Assembly (NCBI GenBank): GCA_045614225.1
Contig: JAZLCO010000053.1
Coordinates: 1 to 9,936, forward strand
Direction: 5' to 3'
Source of the DNA: UBA9715 sp045614225
GTDB taxonomy: Bacteria; Actinomycetota; Coriobacteriia; Coriobacteriales; Eggerthellaceae
DNA: 9,936 nucleotides
Of the stretch, positions 5,476 through 9,936 are shown one piece after another. The notes under the pieces were generated by a model. That model did no database searches. It had not been told where the DNA came from and saw only the letters and a program-made list of their open reading frames with translations. Positions within the stretch are counted from its first letter, which is position 1; every line of letters begins with the position of its first letter. The position numbers were made by a program, and so were the translations under genes.

Positions 5476-6309
5476 ATGCTCGAGACAGGACGTCACGACG
5501 GTTCGGCCATCGTGTTCGCAGGCGTTTGCCAAGCGTTCGGTAGGAAGACGCCCTTCGCCGACATGCGCAAGACGGTGCTCGACGGCATCGATTTCGAGGT
5601 TCCGCGCGGGCAGATCGTTTGCCTGCTCGGGCCGAGCGGCTGCGGGAAGACCACCATGGTCGACCTTATCATCGGCAACACCATTCCCGTGGCAGGGTCA
5701 GTGACGGTGCTCGGCGAACAGGCTCCTTACTCGCATGCCCGCAAGAAGGTGGGTTACATGCCCCAGGACGAGGCGCTGTACGACGACATCACAGCTGAGG
5801 AGAACCTGCGATTCTTCGGTGCCATGGTCGGTTTGGGCGGGGCGCACTTGTCGGATCGCATGACCGAGCTGCTGCAATTCGCGAAGCTCGAAGATGATCG
5901 CAAGAAGCTCGTGTCCCATTATTCCGGCGGAATGAAGCGTCGGCTGTCGCTCGCCATCGCTATGCTGCACGAGCCAGAGTTGCTCGTGCTCGACGAGCCG
6001 ACCGTTGGCCTCGACCCCGCGCATCGGCGCGTCATCTGGGACGAGTTTGACCGGCTGGCGGCCGATGGGACGACGATTCTGGTTACCACGCACATCATGG
6101 ACGAGGCAGCCCGCTGTCATCGCGTCGTCATGCTGCAAGGTGGTCGGATCATCGCCCAGGGAAGTCCGACGGACATTTTGACGCAAACTGGGACCACCGA
6201 CTTGGAGTCAGCGTTCCTCGCGCTCGACGCGGAAGCGGAGCTTAGCGCGGGAGAGGAGCTTAAGGCAGGAGAAGGGTTCGACGCGGGAAAGGAGGCCACC
6301 GATGCGTAA
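5476..6309 (+). CDS. ABC transporter ATP-binding protein (drug/ABC-2 exporter type)
   Basis: This 277-residue cytoplasmic ATPase energises the partner permease encoded next to it. All motifs are intact: Walker A GPSGCGKT (52-59), Q-loop MPQD with Gln97, signature YSGGMKRR (149-156), Walker B LLVLDEP (169-175) and switch His206 in TTH. It resembles the DrrA/YbhF/CcmA group that pairs with ABC-2 permeases. The ATG at 5476 has GGGGG 5 bases upstream; an in-frame ATG at 5455 would add seven residues but has only a weak site. After the nucleotide-binding domain (to about 250) a charged tail of three hexapeptide repeats is encoded. It overlaps the permease gene by 8 bp and supplies that gene's ribosome binding site, so the two are translationally coupled. 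Confidence 0.95.
   Translation: MLETGRHDGSAIVFAGVCQAFGRKTPFADMRKTVLDGIDFEVPRGQIVCLLGPSGCGKTTMVDLIIGNTIPVAGSVTVLGEQAPYSHARKKVGYMPQDEALYDDITAEENLRFFGAMVGLGGAHLSDRMTELLQFAKLEDDRKKLVSHYSGGMKRRLSLAIAMLHEPELLVLDEPTVGLDPAHRRVIWDEFDRLAADGTTILVTTHIMDEAARCHRVVMLQGGRIIAQGSPTDILTQTGTTDLESAFLALDAEAELSAGEELKAGEGFDAGKEATDA
6238..6291 (+). repeat. Three 18-bp in-frame repeats at the 3' end of the ATPase gene
   Basis: Units 6238-6255, 6256-6273 and 6274-6291 encode ELSAGE, ELKAGE and GFDAGK. The first two differ at few bases. The last unit contains the start of the GGAAAGGAGG ribosome binding site of the following permease gene. Confidence 0.75.
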
Positions 6310-7591
6310 CGTGTTGGCCATTGCCCGCCGCATCCTCGTGCAGTTCGCGCATGACAAGCGCACGCTCGGGCTGCTGTTCGTGGCTCCGATTGTGGTGCTC
6401 TGGTTGCTCACTGTCCTGCTCGGGCAAGGGGAGTACGAGCCCAAACTTGCCGCAGTCGATCTCCCATCCGAATTCGAGGCATGTTTGGTCGAGAAAGACG
6501 CGACCGTCACGATTGCCTACATGGACGAAGCGGAGCGTATGCTGTGCGCCAACGAGGTCGATGCTGTGCTCTACTGCGCTGGCAACGAGGGTGACGAGTT
6601 GGTGGTCTGGGCCGAGGGGTCCGACTCCACGAAGACGTCTGCATCGCTGCGCGTGGCAACCGAGGCGCTGGCCGACATGCGCGCCGATGCGGCTGACAGA
6701 ATGAAGGCCGATGTCGAATCGAAGCGCGCAGAGCTTGAGGATCTAAAGTTACAAGCTGAGCAAAAGCGCCAGGACGTTCTGGACAAGACAGAAAAGTTCC
6801 GTGCAGCGTTCGACGATGTGCCCGATGCGCTCAAGCAGCAACTGGGCGTGAGCGAAGATGACCTGGATATCGCCGCCGAGTTCGACGATATCGAGTTCCC
6901 CAGCTTGGACGATTTCGGGTTCGACTTGTCCGACTATCTGCCGGTGTCGAGCGTGGAGCTGTCGTACCTTCACGGAAACGACGAGTGGAAGATGTTCGAC
7001 TTCTACGGGCCTGTGTTCATCGGCATCTTCCTGTTCGTGTTCGTGTTCATAACAAGCGGGATGTCCCTGGTCAACGAGCGCAGTGCGGGAACCATGAAAC
7101 GTTTCCTCGCGACCCCCGTGAAGCCCGCAGAGGTCCTCGGCGGCTACACGCTGGGATTCGGGGTTCTGGCGCTCGTACAGTCGGCGATTATCGTGCTAAT
7201 CGCCCTTACGCTGATCGGGTTCCCTTGCGAAGGAAACGTCGCCCTGGTCGTGCTCACCGCGGTTTCGCTGGCCATCGTCAGCGTTACGTTGGGCTTGTTG
7301 GTAAGCGGCTTGGCATCGAGCGCGTTCCAAGTAATCCAGTTGATGTTGCTGTTCGTCGTTCCGCAGATCTTGCTTTCGGGGCTTTTCGACCTTTCTGCCG
7401 CGCCCGGGTGGCTTCAGGCCATCAGCGCCTGCTTGCCGCTCACGTATGGCGTGGATGCCCTGCGCGCAATCATGCTGCGCGGCGCCGGTTTGGCTCAGAT
7501 TGGGCTCGATCTGGCTGTCGTCTGGGGTTTCGTCGTCGTGTTCTTCGTGCTGGCATCGATTGGCTTTCGCAAGAAGAGGGCGGCGCATTAG
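6302..7591 (+). CDS. ABC-2 type exporter permease with large extracytoplasmic domain
   Basis: This 429-residue membrane partner of the upstream ATPase has one N-terminal membrane segment (about 22-41). An outside domain of about 190 residues follows, including a charged predicted coiled coil (about 123-170, rich in Lys/Glu/Arg heptads) and an acidic stretch (185-212). Five more membrane segments lie in 235-252, 283-306, 311-336, 344-362 and 400-421. The cytoplasmic loop SLVNERSAGTMKRFLATPVKPAEVLGGY (255-282) is the classic ABC-2 signature, and LPLTYGVDALRAIMLRG (378-394) lies near the C-terminus. This is the topology of DrrB/YhgE-like exporters of drugs, lipids or peptides; the substrate is not visible. 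GGAGG at 6291-6295 lies 6 bases before the ATG, inside the upstream gene. It is probably induced through the divergent TetR. Confidence 0.93.
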   Translation: MRNVLAIARRILVQFAHDKRTLGLLFVAPIVVLWLLTVLLGQGEYEPKLAAVDLPSEFEACLVEKDATVTIAYMDEAERMLCANEVDAVLYCAGNEGDELVVWAEGSDSTKTSASLRVATEALADMRADAADRMKADVESKRAELEDLKLQAEQKRQDVLDKTEKFRAAFDDVPDALKQQLGVSEDDLDIAAEFDDIEFPSLDDFGFDLSDYLPVSSVELSYLHGNDEWKMFDFYGPVFIGIFLFVFVFITSGMSLVNERSAGTMKRFLATPVKPAEVLGGYTLGFGVLALVQSAIIVLIALTLIGFPCEGNVALVVLTAVSLAIVSVTLGLLVSGLASSAFQVIQLMLLFVVPQILLSGLFDLSAAPGWLQAISACLPLTYGVDALRAIMLRGAGLAQIGLDLAVVWGFVVVFFVLASIGFRKKRAAH

Positions 7592-7648
7592 CCAAGGACG
7601 GGTGGATTCGCGAGAGCGCCAAGTGCTTGGTGCTCCGAGTGCTCAGTG

Positions 7649-7677
7649 CTTTTAAAAGTTCCTGCCGACTTGGTCGG
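7649..7677 (-). terminator. Weak terminator-like hairpin in the convergent gap
   Basis: CCGAC-TTG-GTCGG (7665-7677) is a short hairpin following the MFS gene on the minus strand. CTTTTAAAAG (7649-7658) lies beyond it and supplies a short T-run about 6 nt after the stem. The stem is only 5 bp. On the plus-strand side a degenerate 16-bp direct repeat built on AGTGCT (7622-7637, 7638-7653) follows the permease gene. Confidence 0.35.
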
Positions 7678-7695
7678 GGGTACTCTGAGTCGAAG

Positions 7696-9150
7696 CTATT
7701 TCAGGCGTGTGGCCATGAATGCGAAAAGCATCACGGCCAACAGCGCCGAGAACGCGAGTGAGGCCTGATACGGTAGGGCAGGACCTGCAAACAAGCTGAA
7801 GCTTGCAAGCGGACCTGCGTTCGAAGGCAATCCGTCCGCTGTCCCGCTGACGGCTGCGACGGGTAAAAACGCCGTGACCAAAAACACGCTGACGGCTGTG
7901 CCGAACGACCCTGCAGCCTGGCGCAAGAGCGCAACGCTGGCACTGCCGTCGGGCACGATGCGGGGCTCCAAGCCGGAAAGGGCATAGGTGAGAATGGGGC
8001 CGATGAGGCCCGATACGCTTGCTGCTCTGATGGTCTGGAAGACCGTGAGCTGCACGAGCGAGGTCGTCTCGTCGATGAACACGCAGCCGACCGAGCCGAT
8101 GACCAGAAACGCACCCGTAACAAGGACGACTTTGCGCACGCCGTACTTGTCGGCCAGCATGCCGGCGATGGGGTTGACTGCGATGGCCGTGAACGTCGAT
8201 GGGAATGCCACCAGTCCAGCGTCGAGTGGTGTTCCGCCCAGCAGATCGACCACGTACAGCGGGATGACGAGCGTCGGTCCCAGGTACGATGCGAACAGCA
8301 CGCACATCGAGATCAGGCCGACTCGGAATATCTTGGAGTCGAAGATCTCGAGGTGGATGAGCGGTTGGTCCACGGTGCGCTGGCGCCTCACGAACAGAAC
8401 GAGGAACACGGCGCCCACGAACAGGGGAGCCCAGACCAGCGGGCTGGCGAGTCCGACGCTGCTCGCCTGCGACAAGCCGAGCAGCACGCCTCCGAACCCG
8501 AGCGTAGAGTAGATGAACGACACCATTTCGAAGCGCGCGGATTCGTTGCCGGCGTTCACGTTCTTCGCAAACAAGAGCGTCAGCACGATGAGCAGGGCGG
8601 CCAGTGCGGCCATCAGCACGAAGAAGCTGCGCCAGCCGAACGCGGCTTCCATCGCACCGCCGACGGCAGGGCCCACGTTAGGCGCCAAGCCCAGCCCGAT
8701 GCCGCCGATGCCTGTTGCGGTGGCACGGCGGTTCTCAGGAAAACGCGTCATGGCGATGGTCTGCAGCTGGGGGATGAGCAAGCCGCCTGACACGGCCTGC
8801 ATAACGCGTCCGAGCAGCATGATGAGGAAGTTCGGCGCGAACACGTCGACGAGCGATCCTGCTCCGAACATTGACAGCGCGATGATCGCGAATGCGCGGT
8901 CGCTGACGCGTCGTTGCAGGTGAGCGGCGACAGGTACGGCAACGCCCAGCACGAGGATGTACGCCGATGTCAACCATTGCCCCGTGTCGACATCGATGCC
9001 CAATTCGTCCATGACAGGCGAGATCATCGCGTTCAGGCCGGTTTGGGAGAGATTGCACAGCGAGGCACCGATCACGACGAGCGCGAACAGCACGATGGCG
9101 TCACGTATGCTGGTGGGGTTGCGCGTCGTGCGATCGTCCGCTGTCGGCAC
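7696..9150 (-). CDS. MFS drug efflux transporter, DHA2 (EmrB/QacA-like) family
   Basis: This 484-residue inner-membrane protein has hydrophobic segments consistent with the 14-helix DHA2 type. Motifs include ISPVMDELGID...QWLTSAYIL (43-66, helix 2), LGRVMQAVSGGLLIPQLQTI (113-132, motif B with Arg115) and antiporter motif C GIGLGLAPNVGPAVGG (150-165). A motif-A-like AGMLADKYGVRK lies in the second half. Such proteins expel hydrophobic or cationic drugs in exchange for protons; the substrate cannot be read from sequence. The start is GTG at 9148-9150 with CGAGG upstream; a TGA follows closely upstream in frame, so nothing longer is possible. It is a single-gene unit with its own promoter, convergent with the ABC operon, and has no adjacent regulator gene. 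Confidence 0.95.
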   Translation of the reverse strand: MPTADDRTTRNPTSIRDAIVLFALVVIGASLCNLSQTGLNAMISPVMDELGIDVDTGQWLTSAYILVLGVAVPVAAHLQRRVSDRAFAIIALSMFGAGSLVDVFAPNFLIMLLGRVMQAVSGGLLIPQLQTIAMTRFPENRRATATGIGGIGLGLAPNVGPAVGGAMEAAFGWRSFFVLMAALAALLIVLTLLFAKNVNAGNESARFEMVSFIYSTLGFGGVLLGLSQASSVGLASPLVWAPLFVGAVFLVLFVRRQRTVDQPLIHLEIFDSKIFRVGLISMCVLFASYLGPTLVIPLYVVDLLGGTPLDAGLVAFPSTFTAIAVNPIAGMLADKYGVRKVVLVTGAFLVIGSVGCVFIDETTSLVQLTVFQTIRAASVSGLIGPILTYALSGLEPRIVPDGSASVALLRQAAGSFGTAVSVFLVTAFLPVAAVSGTADGLPSNAGPLASFSLFAGPALPYQASLAFSALLAVMLFAFMATRLK

Positions 9151-9195
9151 GTTAACCTCGTTCTCTATGGGTTTTCCTCAGAATACGCAGTTCAA

Positions 9196-9201
9196 ATTAT
9201 A
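9196..9201 (-). promoter_or_regulatory. Candidate -10 box (TATAAT) for the MFS gene
   Basis: Read on the minus strand, a perfect TATAAT lies 45 bp before the GTG start. The -35 region (about 9218-9224, ATGATT/TGATTA) is poor, which may mean an activator is needed or the promoter is weak. Confidence 0.5.
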
Positions 9202-9284
9202 GGTCGAATGCTGAGGATAATCATATACATTTACCGCCGCATTTGTGCCAGAGAACAATCATCGTGCCGCGGGCTTATATCAGG

Positions 9285-9315
9285 ATGAGTCACTTTGACA
9301 GTCAAAGTGACTCAT
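9285..9315. repeat. 31-bp perfect palindrome (15-bp arms, 1-nt centre)
   Basis: ATGAGTCACTTTGAC (9285-9299) and GTCAAAGTGACTCAT (9301-9315) are perfect inverted copies around a single A. It lies in the divergent gap about 85 bp upstream of the MFS -10. With a 1-nt centre it suits DNA binding or cruciform formation better than an RNA hairpin; no T-tract follows, so it does not look like a terminator. It could also be the remnant end of a mobile element. Confidence 0.85.
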
Positions 9316-9342
9316 AAGATGTCTGGAGGCTTGATTCTCAAG

Positions 9343-9545
9343 AGGTTTGCACGGTTTCAAAGTAAAAATGCCAAAAAATCAACGATGTCTGAGGATTTTT
9401 CGAGGTGACAATTGTTACCGATAAAAATCACCCCTCTTGAACTGGGCTAATGGAAGTGCCTTATTTCCCAGGGTGCAGTTTTTGACCTCAAATCCTCAGA
9501 TATCCTCGATTTATTGGCATTTTTACTTTGAAACCGTGCAAACCT
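9343..9545. mobile_element. MITE-like element, 203 bp with 56-bp imperfect terminal inverted repeats
   Basis: The left arm 9343-9398 and right arm 9490-9545 are inverted copies matching at 52 of 56 positions. The outer 31 bp are perfect, beginning AGGTTTGCACGGTTTC at each end, and the four differences are all in the inner 25 bp. A shifted GAGGT/ACCTC pair extends the arms inwards (9402-9406, 9485-9489). The centre codes for nothing and contains the near-palindrome GGTGACAATTGTTACC (9404-9419) and a CTGGG/CCCAG pair. No clear target-site duplication is seen (left flank CTCAAG, right flank TCGAAG). This may be a non-autonomous transposon remnant, or a long hairpin RNA or regulatory element. Confidence 0.65.
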
Positions 9546-9644
9546 TCGAAGCTAGGCGCTCGTTTCAGGTCGTTTAAAGGCTAGTTCGATAAGGTTTCGC
9601 TATACCCAATCAGAAGTAGCTGGCTATGGCGGAACGGAGGAGTC

Positions 9645-9833
9645 ATGAATGCGCTAGAAACCAACCAAAAGAAAGGCACCGTTCTCGATGGCATGGGAAT
9701 GTCGCTCACGGCACTGCTCATTGGGCTCGTTCTCATGTTGTGCCTGGCTCCATGCGTGTTCGCTCATAGCGATGCCGACACTACTCCCAGTTCGGATAGG
9801 CCAGGTGTGGCGCACGAATACGTGCGAAGATGA
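9645..9833 (+). CDS. Small secreted or membrane-anchored protein of unknown function
   Basis: This 62-residue protein starts at ATG 9645 with a strong GGAGGAG ribosome binding site ending 3 bases before it, the main reason to accept it. Residues 1-16 carry lysines (KK at 9-10) and are followed by a hydrophobic core SLTALLIGLVLMLCLAPCVFA (20-40), then a possible signal peptidase site after FA and a short polar tail HSDADTTPSSDRPG. It reads as a signal peptide with a 22-residue mature part, or a single-pass peptide. I recognise no family. It may be the first gene of an operon with the reading frame beginning at 9873. Confidence 0.55.
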   Translation: MNALETNQKKGTVLDGMGMSLTALLIGLVLMLCLAPCVFAHSDADTTPSSDRPGVAHEYVRR

Positions 9834-9872
9834 TTGCCCAGATTGTTTCTTTGGGAATTGACAGAGGGCGGA

Positions 9873-9936
9873 ATGAATCGGGTGTTGGTTGTGTGTTCAG
9901 GTGAACAGGGGACGGGCTTGGTGTTCACGCTTTTCA
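9873..9936 (+). CDS. Possible start of a further gene, cut by the window end
   Basis: An ATG at 9873 preceded by AGAGGGCGGA opens a frame that stays open to the window end and reads MNRVLVVCSGEQGTGLVFTL. The hydrophobic strand followed by SGxxGTG is loosely like the deviant Walker A entry of MinD/ParA-type proteins (SGKGGxGK), but the lysines are missing. With 21 codons visible no family can be assigned. It starts 39 bases after the small secreted protein gene, on the same strand. Confidence 0.35.
   Translation, partial: MNRVLVVCSGEQGTGLVFTLF

Noticed and set aside
9285..9315. Rho-independent terminator
   Set aside because: The palindrome has a 1-nt centre, sits in a divergent gap and lacks a T-run on either strand.

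Overview
The window looks like chromosomal DNA of a fairly GC-rich actinobacterium, most likely a gut-type member of the Coriobacteriia (Eggerthella/Slackia-like). This rests on general look only: GC-biased codons, AGGAGG-type ribosome binding sites, a YjdF protein with a leader RNA, a CmpB-type 'ABC transporter permease' and many TetR/ABC/MFS efflux genes. No rRNA, tRNA, CRISPR array, prophage or transposase gene was seen.

Layout. Positions 2-433 hold the 3' end of a glycerate 2-kinase (MOFRL family) carrying an in-frame 54-bp tandem duplication. Positions 618-1373 encode an Ala/Lys-rich protein of unknown function whose C-terminal part looks like a degenerate GIY-YIG fold. It converges on a yjdF gene (1469-1894, minus) preceded by a structured leader (about 1903-2021), probably the azaaromatic-sensing yjdF riboswitch, with a visible anti-Shine-Dalgarno. 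Next come a divergent pair, an ACT-domain protein (minus) and a TrmO/TsaA-type tRNA methyltransferase (plus). A 394-bp gene-free stretch (3081-3474) holds a compound hairpin and seven 24-bp repeat units, followed by a CmpB-like integral membrane protein (3475-4665). A REP-like cluster (4677-4794) fills the convergent gap before a TetR regulator (4807-5376, minus). The regulator is divergent from a two-gene ABC exporter (5476-6309 ATPase, 6302-7591 permease), and a dyad in the 99-bp gap is a good candidate operator. A 14-TM-type DHA2 drug exporter (7696-9150, minus) follows. The 494-bp gap 9151-9644 contains its promoter, a 31-bp palindrome and a 203-bp MITE-like element with 56-bp inverted arms. 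The window ends with a small secreted or membrane peptide gene (9645-9833) and the first codons of a possible next gene.

Together, the centre and right read as a small-molecule defence neighbourhood: a YjdF gene under a probable aromatic-compound riboswitch, a TetR-controlled ABC exporter and an MFS multidrug exporter. Each is separately controlled, so a joint system is not shown. The most unusual trait is the density of short tandem repeats and palindromes: 54-bp and 18-bp units in coding sequence, two separate 24-bp arrays with the same CAGG-N5-CCTG dyad spacing, a 22-bp REP-like cluster, and the MITE-like element.
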